A DNA stretch of 64,000 bases from Oceanibaculum indicum P24 (GCF_000299935.1 NZ_AMRL01000006.1:62001-126000); one strand, 5' to 3'. Positions 51,226 to 61,093 are shown, numbered from the stretch's first letter. Notes: generated by a model from the sequence alone, not told the origin. Numbers and translations: made by a program.

Positions 51226-52068
51226 TTATGCAGCGGTGCGGGCCGCGCGCACGCCGCCCGCCAGTTTCGCGACGAAGCCCAGCGCCGCCTCGGCTAGTCC
51301 CGGCTTTGCCTTGCCGGCCTCGTCCAGATGGCCGGCGATGACGTCGACCAGCGCCGTGCCAACAACGGCGGCATCGGCAACGGCGGCTACCGCGCCGGCC
51401 TGCTCCGGCGTCCTGATGCCGAAACCAACGGCGACCGGCAGCTCGGTATGGCGCTTCAGCCGGGCGACCGCCTGGGCGACATGCTGGCTGTCCACGGCCT
51501 TCGTTCCGGTGACGCCGGTGAAGGAGACGTAATAGACGAAGCCCGATGTGTTGGACAGCACCTTGGGCAGGCGCTTGTCGTCGGTTGTCGGCGTCGCCAG
51601 CCGGATGAAGGCGATGCCGGCTTCCAGTGCCGGCAGGCACAGTTCGCTATCTTCCTCCGGCGGCAGATCGACGATGATCAGCCCGTCCACCCCGGCGCTC
51701 TTCGCATCCTTCAGGAAGCGCTCCACCCCATAGATATAGATCGGGTTGTAGTAGCCCATCAGGATGATCGGCGTGTCGTTGTCGCCGGACCGGAAGGCGC
51801 GCACCGCCTCAATGGTCTTCGCCAGCGTCATGCCGGCCTTCAACGCGCGCAGCGAGGCGGCCTGGATCGACGGGCCGTCGGCCATCGGGTCGGAGAAGGG
51901 CATGCCGATCTCGATCAGGTCGGCACCGGCGGCAGGCAGCCCCTTCAGGATCGCCAGCGCGGTTTCCGGATCGGGATCGCCGCCGGTGACGAAGGTGACA
52001 AGGCCGCCGCGGCCTTCCGCCTTCAGGGCGGCGAAGCGGCGGGTGATGCGGGACTCGGATGCGCTCAT
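51226..52068 (-). CDS. trpA: Tryptophan synthase alpha subunit
   Basis: Cleaves indole-3-glycerol phosphate and feeds indole to TrpB. It has 280 residues from the ATG at 52068 ([20 protein letters not shown]). Catalytic Glu lies in [16 protein letters not shown] and catalytic Asp in [11 protein letters not shown]; the phosphate site is in [11 protein letters not shown] frame extension to 52095 is not needed. It lies 13 bases after trpB. Confidence 0.97.
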   Translation of the reverse strand: MSASESRITRRFAALKAEGRGGLVTFVTGGDPDPETALAILKGLPAAGADLIEIGMPFSDPMADGPSIQAASLRALKAGMTLAKTIEAVRAFRSGDNDTPIILMGYYNPIYIYGVERFLKDAKSAGVDGLIIVDLPPEEDSELCLPALEAGIAFIRLATPTTDDKRLPKVLSNTSGFVYYVSFTGVTGTKAVDSQHVAQAVARLKRHTELPVAVGFGIRTPEQAGAVAAVADAAVVGTALVDVIAGHLDEAGKAKPGLAEAALGFVAKLAGGVRAARTAA

Positions 52069-52081
52069 CAGGTCTTGTCCC

Positions 52082-53305
52082 TTACAGCTTGCCACGGGCT
52101 TTGAGGTGCTTCAGCACGGCGGCGAGGTCCTTGTCGCCGCGGCCGCACAGATTCATCACCAGCAGATGGTCCTTCGGCAGGGTCGGCGCCAGCTTGCCGA
52201 CATAGGCCAGCGCGTGGCTCGGCTCCAGCGCCGGGATGATGCCTTCCATCTGCGCGCACAGCTTGAAGGCGTCCAGCGCCTCCTCGTCGGTCGCGCTGAC
52301 ATAGTTCACCCGGCCCATCTCATGCAGCCAGGAATGTTCCGGCCCGATGCCGGGATAGTCGAGGCCGGCGCTGATCGAGTGGGCGTCGGTGATCTGTCCG
52401 TCCTCGTTCTGCAGCAGGTAGGTGCGGTTGCCATGCAGCACGCCCGGACGACCGCCGGTCAGCGAGGCGGCGTGCTTGCCGCTCTCGATACCGTGGCCGG
52501 CGGCTTCCACCCCGTACATCTTCACCGACGAATCGTCGAGGAAGGGATGGAACAGGCCGATGGCGTTGGAGCCGCCGCCGATGCAGGCGACCAGACTGTC
52601 GGGCAGGCGCCCCTCGGCCTCCATCATCTGTTCGCGCGTCTCATGGCCGATCACCGACTGGAAGTCGCGTACCATGGCGGGGTAGGGGTGCGGGCCGGCG
52701 ACCGTGCCGATGATGTAGAAATGCGTCTCCGCCTTGGCGACCCAGTAGCGCAGCGCCTCGTTCATCGCGTCCTTCAGCGTCGAGGTGCCCGACGTGACGG
52801 GCACCACCTCGGCGCCCAGCAGGCGCATGCGCTCGACGTTCGGCTGCTGGCGCTCGATATCCTCCGCACCCATGAAGACCTTGCACTTCATGCCGAACAG
52901 CGCGCAGACCGTGGCGGTGGCGACGCCATGCTGGCCGGCGCCGGTCTCGGCGATGATCTCGGTCTTGCCCATGCGCTTGGCGACCAGCGCCTGGCCCAGG
53001 CAGTTGTTGATCTTGTGCGCGCCGGTGTGGTTCAGCTCGTCGCGCTTGAAGTACAGCTTCGCCCCGCCGAAATGCGCGGTCAGCCGCTCCGCGAAATAGA
53101 GCGGCGAGGGTCGGCCGACATAATGCTTGAGGTAATAGTCGAACTCCGCCTTGAAGGCGGGGTCGGTCTTCGCCGCCTTGTAGGCCGCCTCGACCTCCAG
53201 GATCAGCGGCATCAGCGTCTCGGCGACGAAGCGCCCGCCGAAGATACCGAAATGCCCGGATTCGTCGGGACCGGCACGATAGGTGTTGGGGATGGGACTG
53301 GCCAT
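52082..53305 (-). CDS. trpB: Tryptophan synthase beta subunit
   Basis: PLP enzyme that joins indole and serine to form tryptophan. It has 407 residues. The PLP lysine is in [30 protein letters not shown] and [13 protein letters not shown] are the substrate and phosphate regions. Start ATG at 53305. It follows trpF after about 80 bases and overlaps no gene. Confidence 0.98.
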   Translation of the reverse strand: MASPIPNTYRAGPDESGHFGIFGGRFVAETLMPLILEVEAAYKAAKTDPAFKAEFDYYLKHYVGRPSPLYFAERLTAHFGGAKLYFKRDELNHTGAHKINNCLGQALVAKRMGKTEIIAETGAGQHGVATATVCALFGMKCKVFMGAEDIERQQPNVERMRLLGAEVVPVTSGTSTLKDAMNEALRYWVAKAETHFYIIGTVAGPHPYPAMVRDFQSVIGHETREQMMEAEGRLPDSLVACIGGGSNAIGLFHPFLDDSSVKMYGVEAAGHGIESGKHAASLTGGRPGVLHGNRTYLLQNEDGQITDAHSISAGLDYPGIGPEHSWLHEMGRVNYVSATDEEALDAFKLCAQMEGIIPALEPSHALAYVGKLAPTLPKDHLLVMNLCGRGDKDLAAVLKHLKARGKL

Positions 53306-53384
53306 CGTCGCTACGCCATTCGTCTGGGGTTCATGAGACGCCGCATAATGCAGACCTTGCCCCTCCGGCGCAAGGCGGGCGGCA

Positions 53385-54029
53385 TCAAGCCGCCTTCGCC
53401 GCCTTCAGGAAGGCCCGGATCAGCGGAATCGACTTGCGGCCCGGCGCGTCCTCAACGCCGGAGGAGACATCGACGCCCGGCGCGCCGCTGGTGCGGATCG
53501 CCTCGGCCACATTGTCCGGGGTCAGCCCGCCGGCCAGCAGCCAGGGCTTGCCGAAATGCGCACCGGCCAGTAGCTGCCAGTCGAAGCGGAGCGCGTTGCC
53601 GCCGGGCAGCGCGTCCTTCATTTCCTTCGGCGGTTTCGCATCGAACATCAGCATGCCGGCCACCGGCTCGTAGGCGCTGGCCTTCGCCACATCCTCAGCA
53701 CTGGCGACGGACAGCACCTTCATCACCGGCGTGCCGAAACGGCTGCGGATATCGGCCACGCGCTCTGGCGTCTCGTGCCCGTGCAGTTGCAGCAGGCCGG
53801 GGCGCATGGTGGCGACGATGGTTTCCAGCAGCGCATCATCGGCATCGACGGTCAGCGCTACGGTGCGCACGGCAGCCGGCACCGGCTTCGTCAGCTCGGT
53901 GGCCTGTTCGGGCGTCACGTTGCGCGGCGAGCGCGGATAGAAGACGAAGCCCAGGAAATCCGCCCCGCCTTCGATGGCGGCGGCGACGCTCTCCGGTGTC
54001 GAGAGGCCGCAGATCTTCACCAGCGTCAT
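53385..54029 (-). CDS. trpF: Phosphoribosylanthranilate isomerase
   Basis: Catalyses the Amadori rearrangement in tryptophan synthesis. It has 214 residues from the ATG at 54029 ([19 protein letters not shown]). Catalytic Cys is in VKICGL, catalytic Asp in GVDVSSGVE, and the QLHG motif is present ([10 protein letters not shown]). The frame extends upstream into pyrF without similarity. It lies one base after pyrF. Confidence 0.97.
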   Translation of the reverse strand: MTLVKICGLSTPESVAAAIEGGADFLGFVFYPRSPRNVTPEQATELTKPVPAAVRTVALTVDADDALLETIVATMRPGLLQLHGHETPERVADIRSRFGTPVMKVLSVASAEDVAKASAYEPVAGMLMFDAKPPKEMKDALPGGNALRFDWQLLAGAHFGKPWLLAGGLTPDNVAEAIRTSGAPGVDVSSGVEDAPGRKSIPLIRAFLKAAKAA

Positions 54030-54030
54030 G

Positions 54031-54762
54031 TCAGGCGTCCGCGATCTCGGCGGCGATGCGGGCGACGGCCTCGGCGGGGTCGGCAGCACCGGTAATCGGT
54101 CGGCCAATGACCAGATAGTCGGCACCGGCGCGGATCGCGTCGGCGGGCGTCATGATGCGCTTCTGATCGCCGGTCTCGCTCCAGGAAGGGCGGATGCCGG
54201 GCACGATAAGCTTGAAGTCGCGGCCGCAGGCGGCGCGCACGGCGGTAATCTCGCGGGCCGAACAGACGATGCCGTCGAGGCCGCAATCCTGGGTGAGGCG
54301 CGCCAGCCGCACGACCTGGCTGACCGTCGGGCCATACTGGCCGACGGCGGTCAGGTCGGCATCGTCCAGGCTGGTCAGCACGGTGACGGCGATCACCAGC
54401 GGCTTCGCGATCCCGGCGGCATGCGCGGCGGAGGCGGCGGCGTCGCGCGCGGCCTCCATCATCGCCCGGCCGCCGCTGGCATGGACATTCAGCATGAAGG
54501 GCTGGCAGGTGCCGGTGGCGGCGCGCACCGCACCGGCGACCGTGTTCGGAATATCGTGATATTTCAGGTCGAGGAAGATCGGATGGCCGGCTTCAGCCAC
54601 CTTGCGCACCCCGGCCGGGCCGTGCGCGTTGACGAACTCCAGTCCCAGCTTCACGCCGCCCAGGCTCGGCCCCAACCGGCCGGCAAGTCCGGCGGCATGG
54701 TCGAGGTCTGTGGTGTCGATCGCGCAGAAGACGCGCGAGAGGGCGGCGCTCGTGTCAGTCAT
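54031..54762 (-). CDS. pyrF: Orotidine 5'-phosphate decarboxylase
   Basis: Makes UMP from OMP. It has 243 residues. Catalytic Asp-Lys-Asp array lies in IFLDLKYHDIPNTVAGAV; the N-terminal FCAIDTTD and late phosphate-binding GADYLVIGRPIT are typical. Start ATG at 54762, 14 bases after the ornithine cyclodeaminase-like gene. Pyrimidine salvage by upp elsewhere in the window produces the same product. Confidence 0.97.
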   Translation of the reverse strand: MTDTSAALSRVFCAIDTTDLDHAAGLAGRLGPSLGGVKLGLEFVNAHGPAGVRKVAEAGHPIFLDLKYHDIPNTVAGAVRAATGTCQPFMLNVHASGGRAMMEAARDAAASAAHAAGIAKPLVIAVTVLTSLDDADLTAVGQYGPTVSQVVRLARLTQDCGLDGIVCSAREITAVRAACGRDFKLIVPGIRPSWSETGDQKRIMTPADAIRAGADYLVIGRPITGAADPAEAVARIAAEIADA

Positions 54763-54776
54763 GACGCGCTTATAGC

Positions 54777-55718
54777 CTATGCGCGGCTGTACGCCAATTG
54801 CGCTGCGGCAAGGTCTTCCAGTGCCGTGCCGACCGACTTGAAAAAGGTGATCTCCTGCGCTGACTGACGACCTTTCGCGGTACCACGCGTCAGGTCGTAC
54901 AGGTCGCCCCGGATCGCATCGGGCGTCAGCGCGCCGGACTTCACCGCCAGCACGATGTCGCCGGCCTCCTTGAGGGCGCCCTCACGGGTATCGACGAACA
55001 CGCTGGCGCGGCGGACCGCCTCGTCGTCGCTCTCGCGCATCTCCGGCGTGAAGGCGCCGACCAGGTCCAGATGCGCGCCCGGCTTCAGCCATGCGCCGTG
55101 CACCAGCGGCTGCTTCGACAGGGTGGCGCAGGAAATCAGGTCGGCCCAGCGCGCCACTTCTTCCAGATCGCCGGCCGCGGTTACGGCGCGGCCGGTCTCG
55201 GCGGCCATCTTGTCCGCCAGCGCCTGCGACTTCGTCTTGTCGCGCGCCCAGATGGCGATGCGGCGCAGCGAGGGGCGCACGGCCAGATGCGCGCGGATCA
55301 GCTGCGGCGCCAGCGCGCCGGCACCGACCATCAGCATCTTTTCCGAATCCTCACGGGCGAGATAGGAGGCGGCCAGCGCCGAGGCGGCGGCAGTGCGCCG
55401 CGCGGTCAGGGTCTGGCCATCGATCATCGCCAGTACCTCTCCGGTCTCGCCGGACAGCAGCAGGTACTGGCCCATGATGGCGGGCAGGCCCTTCTCGCCG
55501 TTCGACGGGAAGACGGTGACCATCTTGATGCCGATATAGCCGCCGGGCGTCCAGGCCGGCATCAGCAGCAGCGTCGCCTCGGCCTTGCCCGGCACCTCGA
55601 CACCATGGTGGTGGCGCAGCGGCACGGTGCAGCCCTCGCGGAACATGGCGCGCAGCGCCTCGATCAGGGCGTCGTAGGGAAGCGCCCTGGCGGCGCTGTC
55701 GGCGTCGATGATCCGCAT
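54777..55718 (-). CDS. Ornithine cyclodeaminase / mu-crystallin family protein
   Basis: A 313-residue NAD(P)-binding protein. The nucleotide fold is MLMVGAGALAPQLIRAHLA, preceded by the family's conserved GGYIGIKMVTVFPSNGEKG and DGQTLTARRTAAASALA (substrate-lysine region). Possible reactions include ornithine cyclodeamination, or imine reduction such as ketimine reductase or alanopine-like activity; the substrate is not determined. The enzyme uses NAD(P)H. It stands between lapA and pyrF, where relatives have lapA next to pyrF. Confidence 0.9.
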   Translation of the reverse strand: MRIIDADSAARALPYDALIEALRAMFREGCTVPLRHHHGVEVPGKAEATLLLMPAWTPGGYIGIKMVTVFPSNGEKGLPAIMGQYLLLSGETGEVLAMIDGQTLTARRTAAASALAASYLAREDSEKMLMVGAGALAPQLIRAHLAVRPSLRRIAIWARDKTKSQALADKMAAETGRAVTAAGDLEEVARWADLISCATLSKQPLVHGAWLKPGAHLDLVGAFTPEMRESDDEAVRRASVFVDTREGALKEAGDIVLAVKSGALTPDAIRGDLYDLTRGTAKGRQSAQEITFFKSVGTALEDLAAAQLAYSRA

Positions 55719-55730
55719 GGTCCTGTTGGG

Positions 55731-56120
55731 TCAGTGTGTGGTTGGCAGGGTGGGGGCGGTGTCCGAGGGCTTGCCGGTAGCGGGCAGGTTGGGCACGCCA
55801 TCCGGATCGACGGCGAGGCGCTTGTCGCGGCGCAGCCGGTTCAGCTCCTGCTCCTGCTGGTCGGCGACACGGCGCAGGATGCGGATCTGGCGGCGGGTGC
55901 GCAGCACCTCGATCCACATGAAGCCGGCCCCGATCAGAAAGCCCAGGAACAGCATGGCGAGGATGGTGACGAACAGCGGCAGCGTCGCCGCATAGGGCAG
56001 CGGCCAGAGCGTGATCTCGACGGCTTCCCGGTTGGAGACGGCGAACAGCACCGCCAGCAGCAGGAAGGGCAGCGTGATCAGGGCGGTGAGTATCCGGGCG
56101 ATGCGCGATTGCTGGGCCAT
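55731..56120 (-). CDS. lapA: LapA domain inner-membrane protein
   Basis: A 129-residue protein with two membrane helices (residues 8-28 and about 44-68) and a cytoplasmic coiled-coil stretch RRVADQQEQELNRLRRDKR. The conserved pattern FAVSNREAVEITLWPLP is the LapA signature. In E. coli the related LapA acts with LapB in setting LPS synthesis; the role in this organism is inferred. Start ATG at 56120; a second at 56135 is possible. It lies 12 bases before the cyclodeaminase-like gene. Confidence 0.9.
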   Translation of the reverse strand: MAQQSRIARILTALITLPFLLLAVLFAVSNREAVEITLWPLPYAATLPLFVTILAMLFLGFLIGAGFMWIEVLRTRRQIRILRRVADQQEQELNRLRRDKRLAVDPDGVPNLPATGKPSDTAPTLPTTH

Positions 56121-56165
56121 GCCCGCAGTCCACACCGGCAGGCGGCTGCCGTCAAGGCTTCGGCA

Positions 56166-57344
56166 TCAAGATTTGGCGGCGAGGTCGATCCCGAAATCGG
56201 GCAGCACGCTCTTCTGCTCGTCGTCGAGCACGGCCTCCGTCAGGTCAGCACCCTCCAGCACGGTGGCACGGCTGCGGCCGGTCGGCCTGCCATCGGCGCC
56301 GATCAGCGGGGCCGGCCCCAGCTTCGCCCCCGACAGGTCGGCACTGTGCAGCTTGGCACCGCGCAGGTTGGCGCCGGACAGATTGGCCCGGACCAGGCTG
56401 GCCTGGGAGAGGTCGGCGCCGGCCAGATCGGTCAGCACCAGCAGCGCGCCATTCAGCAGCGCGCCGCGCAGATTGGCCGCGCGCAGGCTGGCGCCCGACA
56501 GGTTGAAGCCGCGCAGATCGGCATCGGTGAGGTCGGCGCCATCCAGCTCCGCGCGTTCGCCGCGCTGGCCCTGGCTGCTTACCCAGCGGTCGTGGTCGAA
56601 GAGCTGGCGGTGCAGCTCAATGTCGAAGCCGTCCAGCGGCGGCGCGAAATTCGCACCTTCCGTATCGGCCCCGTCCAGCACGCCCTCAGTCAGCGTGACG
56701 CCGACCAGCCGGGCGCGCTGCAGGTTGGCCCCGTTGAGATGCGCGTTGCTGAGGTTGGCCCCGTTCAGCAGCGCCTCGCGCAGGTTGGCCGCGCCAAGGT
56801 CGGCGTCGGTCAGGTCAGTGTTGCGCATGTTGGCGCCGGCCAGGCTGGCATTGCGCAGCACGGTGCCGACCAGCATCGCGCCGGTCAGGTCAGCCTGATC
56901 CAGATTGGCGCCCGACAGATCGGCGCCCGAAAGGTTCGTAAGCCGCAGCATCGCGCCCTCGAAGCCTGGCGATGACATGGAGACGGTACCATGCGCGCCG
57001 CGCAGATCGGCCCCATTCAGATCGCTGCCCCGGAAGCTGGCGCCCGACAGGTTCGCGTCCACCAGCTTGGCCTTGCGGAGGGACGCCTCATCCAGCGTCG
57101 CGGCGGTCAGGTCAGCGCCGGTCAGGTCCGCCCCTTCCAGATTGGCACCGGTCAGGCGGATACCCTGAAGGCCGGCACCGGACAGCTGGCATTTCCGCAG
57201 ATCCCGGCCGGACAGGTCGAGGCCGAACAGGCTGACATTGCTGAAATCGGCCGGCATGGCATCTTCCGCGCCGGCGAGCCAACGCCGGTGCGCTTCGAGT
57301 TCCGCGAAGATATGTTCGCGCGATCTGTAGGAATGCAGTGCCAT
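56166..57344 (-). CDS. Pentapeptide-repeat protein
   Basis: A 392-residue protein made almost entirely of A(D/N)LXX-type five-residue repeats (for example [19 protein letters not shown]). This predicts a right-handed quadrilateral beta-helix. Breaks occur at about residues 121-131 and 228-262 ([20 protein letters not shown]), splitting the fold into segments. The N-terminal 35 residues look helical. There is no signal peptide, so it is cytoplasmic. A role is unknown; similar folds serve as protein scaffolds. It follows the PAS gene by 35 bases on the same strand. Confidence 0.88.
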   Translation of the reverse strand: MALHSYRSREHIFAELEAHRRWLAGAEDAMPADFSNVSLFGLDLSGRDLRKCQLSGAGLQGIRLTGANLEGADLTGADLTAATLDEASLRKAKLVDANLSGASFRGSDLNGADLRGAHGTVSMSSPGFEGAMLRLTNLSGADLSGANLDQADLTGAMLVGTVLRNASLAGANMRNTDLTDADLGAANLREALLNGANLSNAHLNGANLQRARLVGVTLTEGVLDGADTEGANFAPPLDGFDIELHRQLFDHDRWVSSQGQRGERAELDGADLTDADLRGFNLSGASLRAANLRGALLNGALLVLTDLAGADLSQASLVRANLSGANLRGAKLHSADLSGAKLGPAPLIGADGRPTGRSRATVLEGADLTEAVLDDEQKSVLPDFGIDLAAKS

Positions 57345-57379
57345 TGCGATACAATATCACCGAAAGAATTAACCGTCGG

Positions 57380-57850
57380 TTAACTGCCCTGCGGCGGAAG
57401 ATGCGCCGGCCGGTCATAGACCCGGTAGAAGCCGATCAGCAACATCCTGACCTCCTCCTGCTCGCCCAGCGGCAGGACAAGGCGATGGTAATAGCCGATC
57501 ACATAATCATCGGGCTGGAACTTGTGGCATTGATAGACCGGCTTGCGGTCCGCGACGATGCGGTCATAGCTCTCGATGGCGGCGTCACGGAGCTGCGTAA
57601 TGCCGGGCTCCTCGATATAGCGCCCGGTGAGGTCCGCGCCACGGATGGCGCAGACCTCGGTGCCGTAGAGGCGGAACCGGTAGCGGTTCCGCTCGCCTCT
57701 TTCCACATCTATCAGGATCAGGTTCGGCAGCAGGCCTGGAATTTCGACCGGGTCGATGTCAGTGCGGGCCGGCATGAGGCGGTTGCCGCGCTTGCCTTCC
57801 CAGTAGTCGTATAATTGCCGCAACCGCTCATGCTGTATGGCCTCCCGCAC
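57380..57850 (-). CDS. PAS domain protein (PF07310-like)
   Basis: A 156-residue stand-alone PAS domain of the alphaproteobacterial PAS_5 kind: LRQLYDYWEGKRGNRLMPAR, TDIDPVEIPGLLPNLILID, RYRFRLYGTEVCAIRGADLTGRYIEE. No output domain, kinase or cyclase part is present. Its signal is unknown. It lies 48 bases after cfa and 35 bases before the pentapeptide-repeat gene. Confidence 0.88.
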   Translation of the reverse strand: MREAIQHERLRQLYDYWEGKRGNRLMPARTDIDPVEIPGLLPNLILIDVERGERNRYRFRLYGTEVCAIRGADLTGRYIEEPGITQLRDAAIESYDRIVADRKPVYQCHKFQPDDYVIGYYHRLVLPLGEQEEVRMLLIGFYRVYDRPAHLPPQGS

Positions 57851-57898
57851 GACTGCCCCTTCTTTTCTGGCCTGACTTTTCTGGCCGGGGCTGCCGAT

Positions 57899-59140
57899 TC
57901 AGGAGATGCGCATCCTCTGCTCCGGTCGCCGGCCGGCTTCGTTTGCCGCCTCGAATTCGTGGATATAGTCGCGCGTAATCGGCAAGGCATCCATCGATTT
58001 TGCGAGCTGAATCTGGAAGACCATCAGTTCCTTGCGCCGGAAGCCCAGCTCGCAGGCGGTGAGATAGAAATCCCACATGCGGCAGAAGCGCTCGTCATAG
58101 ATTTCGCGCACCTTGTCGAGGTTGCCGTAGAAATTGCGGCGCCAGGCCAGCAGCGTCTCGGCATAATGCAGCCGCAGGACCTCGATATCGGTGATCAGCA
58201 GGTTGCATTCCTCGATTGGCCCGGTGATCTCCGAGATCGTCGGGATATAGGAGCCGGGGAAGATATATTTGCGCATCCAGGCATTCACCGGGCCCGGCTG
58301 GTCGAAGCGCCCGATGGAATGGACGACGGCCACCCCGTCCTCGGCCAGCAGTTCCTTCACCTTGGAGAAGAAGGCGCGGTAATGGTGCTTTCCGACATGC
58401 TCCAGCATGCCGACAGAGACGATGCGGTCGTAGGTTCCGGTCTCGTTGCGGTAGTCGCGCAGATGGAAGCCGACCCGGTCCGACAGCCCCTTGTCGCTGG
58501 CGCGCTGGTTGGAAACCTTGTGCTGTTCCTCCGACAGGGTGATGCCGGTGACCGACACCTTCGCCGCTTCCGCCAGCGTCAACCCCAGCCCGCCCCAGCC
58601 GGACCCGATGTCCAGCACCTTCTGGCCGGGCTGCAGCGAGAGCTTTGCCGCCAGATGCAGCTTCTTGCGGCGCTGCGCTGTTTCCAGATCGTCGGATGGA
58701 TGGGCGAAATAGGCGCAGGAATATTGCTGGTCACTGTCCAGGAACAGGCTGAACAGCCTTCCATCCAGGTCGTAGTGATGCGCAACCCGCTGCTTTGCCC
58801 GCGGGATCGGGTTGTAGTCAGCGAAGCGGGCCAGGAAATTGCGGATGCGCGACAGCCAGCGCAGCACCCCGTCATCATAGGCGAGCCGCAGATTCTGCAC
58901 GCCGATATCGACGAAGTCGTAGAGCGTGCCTTCCTCAATGACCAGCTTGCCGTCCATATAGGCTTCGCCGACAGCAAGCTGCGGGGCCAGCATCACCTTC
59001 CAGTGCATATGCGGGTCGGTGATCCGGATGGTGACCTTTGGCGCGTCCGTGGCCTTGTAGCGGCGGGTGCGTCCCTTGGCGTCGATGATCGTCAGGTCAC
59101 CGACCTTGATTAGCCTCTCGAAGAGTGTGTTTGCCAGCAT
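57899..59140 (-). CDS. cfa: Cyclopropane-fatty-acyl-phospholipid synthase family protein
   Basis: A 413-residue SAM-dependent methyltransferase that adds a methylene bridge to unsaturated acyl chains of membrane lipids. The SAM site is VLDIGSGWGGLGLTLAEAA, followed by VTGITLSEEQHKVSNQRA and SVGMLEHVGKHHY. The N-terminal lipid-binding region (PHMHWKVMLAPQLAVGEAYM) is present. Start ATG at 59140. It may be co-transcribed with the PAS and pentapeptide genes downstream. Confidence 0.93.
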   Translation of the reverse strand: MLANTLFERLIKVGDLTIIDAKGRTRRYKATDAPKVTIRITDPHMHWKVMLAPQLAVGEAYMDGKLVIEEGTLYDFVDIGVQNLRLAYDDGVLRWLSRIRNFLARFADYNPIPRAKQRVAHHYDLDGRLFSLFLDSDQQYSCAYFAHPSDDLETAQRRKKLHLAAKLSLQPGQKVLDIGSGWGGLGLTLAEAAKVSVTGITLSEEQHKVSNQRASDKGLSDRVGFHLRDYRNETGTYDRIVSVGMLEHVGKHHYRAFFSKVKELLAEDGVAVVHSIGRFDQPGPVNAWMRKYIFPGSYIPTISEITGPIEECNLLITDIEVLRLHYAETLLAWRRNFYGNLDKVREIYDERFCRMWDFYLTACELGFRRKELMVFQIQLAKSMDALPITRDYIHEFEAANEAGRRPEQRMRIS

Positions 59141-59234
59141 CGTTCGTGATCCTCACGTCAGCTTCTGGCTCATCCCTTCTATAAAGCGTAATAGACGCCC
59201 TTAAGGTTCCGCAAGTCTGGACAAGGCAACTCTT

Positions 59235-59267
59235 ATGCAAGGCCGGTATTCATTTCCGGCCATGCAT
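59235..59267. other. Inverted repeat between cfa and an unknown gene
   Basis: ATGCA (59235-59239) a GGCCGG (59241-59246) and CCGGCC (59256-59261) a TGCAT (59263-59267) pair over 12 positions with one A-A mismatch and a nine-base spacer. It lies about 95 bases upstream of cfa and 45 bases beyond the stop of the unknown gene. No T-run follows, so operator or terminator remain open. Confidence 0.45.
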
Positions 59268-59311
59268 GGATGGGGCGGGCAAGTGGTGGTGGAAGTGTCC
59301 GCAGCCAGCCA

Positions 59312-59845
59312 CTAATGCTTGGGGATGTCTAGCGGTTCGAAATTCCGCATTGGCGGCGTGCGGCGGACGATTTCCTCCAGCACGGCCTCCACCGCCTTCA
59401 CGTCACGCTCCAGGCGTGCGTCGGGCTTCCGGTCCGGAGACTTCTCCGCATCGCGTTCCAGCAATTCGCCCAGAAGCTGGCGGTCCTCGTCGCAGCGTTC
59501 GTGCCCGCCGAGATAAATCAGGTCGCGGCGCAGCATCAGCCCGTAGAAGGCACGCGCAACCTCCATGGCAGCCCGGCTGACGCGGCGCTCCAGCCCGTCG
59601 ATATGCTCCACCAGATGGCCGCGTTCGGTTGCCGACATCTGCAAATTGACCAGTTTGCTGCGCGTGAAGGCGGCCAGCACGAGGAAGGATTTCACCTCCT
59701 CGAAGAAGCCGCGATAGCGCGTGAAGGAATAGCGCGACACCTGCCGACGGGTGGCGGCGCAGCGGCGCAGCATCGCCTTCGCCTCCTGCTCGAAGGATTG
59801 CAGCAGTTCGACCGTCATCTGCTGTTCGGGGCTGGGTTTGGCCAT
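59312..59845 (-). CDS. Helical protein of unknown function
   Basis: I do not recognise this protein of about 177 residues. It is strongly charged and helical (MTVELLQSFEQEAKAMLRRC; RYRGFFEEVKSFLVLAAFTRS; EHIDGLERRVSRAAMEVA) with a C-terminal Asp/Glu/Arg-rich tail. No signal peptide. The start is uncertain: ATGs at 59845 and 59869 fit, and the frame is open to 59953. It diverges from the TAXI gene. It might be a structural or regulatory protein; nothing in the sequence identifies a partner. Confidence 0.6.
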   Translation of the reverse strand: MAKPSPEQQMTVELLQSFEQEAKAMLRRCAATRRQVSRYSFTRYRGFFEEVKSFLVLAAFTRSKLVNLQMSATERGHLVEHIDGLERRVSRAAMEVARAFYGLMLRRDLIYLGGHERCDEDRQLLGELLERDAEKSPDRKPDARLERDVKAVEAVLEEIVRRTPPMRNFEPLDIPKH

Positions 59846-60053
59846 TAGAGCGCTCGCATATTGGGCCATCCGATATATACTGCCCCGACCCGAAACCAAC
59901 AGGACCCGTTTGACAGGATGGCGGAGCGCTTTAGATAAGGGGAATCGAAACAACCCGCAACTTTATCCGTGCGGCCCGGGCAACTGGGATGATCGGTAAG
60001 GCTGTAAGGGCGTTCCCATCCGGAACGGCATAAACAACAGGAGGCAACGTTTC

Positions 60054-61067
60054 ATGAAGATCGGTTTGAAGACCCTGGCTGCGGTCGCGGCACTCGCGAC
60101 TGTCACGGCTGCCCTGCCCGCTAAGGCGCAGGATGCCCGCTCTTACGTGCTCGCCACCGCGACCACGGGCGGCACCTACTATCCGGTCGGTGTGGCGCTG
60201 GCCACGCTGGTGAAGGTGAAGCTGGAGCCGAAGATGAAGATCGGCCTATCGGCAATCAGCTCCGCCGGCTCGGGCGAGAATGTGAAGATGCTGCGCGAAA
60301 AGCAGGCCGACTTTGCCATTCTGCAGGGCCTGTTCGGGCTGTATGCGAAGGAAGGCAGCGGTTCCATCGCGCAGGACGGCCCGCAGAAGAACATCCGCTC
60401 CATCACCATGCTGTGGCCGAATGTCGAGCATTATGTGCTGGCGGCGTCCGAGGTGAAGACCGGCACGGCGGCCGACCTGATGGGGCTGAAGGGCAAGAAA
60501 TTCTCGATCGGCGCGCGCAACAGTGGCACCGAGCATTCCAACCGCTTCATCCTGAAGAATCTGGGTATCGACCCGGAGAGCCTTGACCTGGTGTTCCAGG
60601 GCTATGGCCCGACCGCCGATTCGCTGCAGAACGGTGCCATCGTCGGCGCCGGCATCCCGGGCGGCCCGCCGGTGTCCGTCATCACCCGCATCGCCGCCCA
60701 GATGGGCGACAAGGTGAAGGTGCTGCAGTTCACCGACGAAGAGATCAAGAAGGCGGATGCCGGTACCGGCCTCTACTACAAGTACACGATTCCGGCCGGC
60801 ACCTACCCGGACCAGGACAAGGCCTGGACGACCATCGCCCAGCCGAACTTCCTGGGTGTGAATGACAGCGTTCCGGAAGCGGATGTCTATGAGATCACCA
60901 AGACGATCTATGAGAACCTGCCGTTCCTGAACAACATCCACGCGGCGACCAAGGCGATGTCGCTGGAAGAGGCCATGTCGGGCCTGCCGATGCCGCTGCA
61001 TCCGGGTGCCGCGCGCTTCTACAAGGAAAAGGGGCTGACCGTTCCGGCGTCGCTGATGGCGAACTGA
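60054..61067 (+). CDS. TAXI family TRAP transporter solute-binding protein
   Basis: A periplasmic substrate-binding protein of the TAXI (TRAP-associated extracytoplasmic immunogenic) kind. It has 337 residues. The signal peptide ends LPAKAQ, then ATATTGGTYYPVGVALA is the family's start of the mature domain. NSGTEHSNRFI and YGPTADSLQNGAIVGAGIPGG are also typical. Start ATG at 60054 after AGGAGG. The ligand is unknown. A hairpin lies before the downstream permease gene. Confidence 0.93.
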   Translation: MKIGLKTLAAVAALATVTAALPAKAQDARSYVLATATTGGTYYPVGVALATLVKVKLEPKMKIGLSAISSAGSGENVKMLREKQADFAILQGLFGLYAKEGSGSIAQDGPQKNIRSITMLWPNVEHYVLAASEVKTGTAADLMGLKGKKFSIGARNSGTEHSNRFILKNLGIDPESLDLVFQGYGPTADSLQNGAIVGAGIPGGPPVSVITRIAAQMGDKVKVLQFTDEEIKKADAGTGLYYKYTIPAGTYPDQDKAWTTIAQPNFLGVNDSVPEADVYEITKTIYENLPFLNNIHAATKAMSLEEAMSGLPMPLHPGAARFYKEKGLTVPASLMAN

Positions 61068-61093
61068 TCCGGTCACACTGCCTTTGATGGTTA

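Noticed and set aside
56166-57344. Pentapeptide-repeat protein as a Qnr-type quinolone protection factor
   Set aside because: Length, breaks in the helix and context differ from Qnr proteins, and the fold alone does not show that role.
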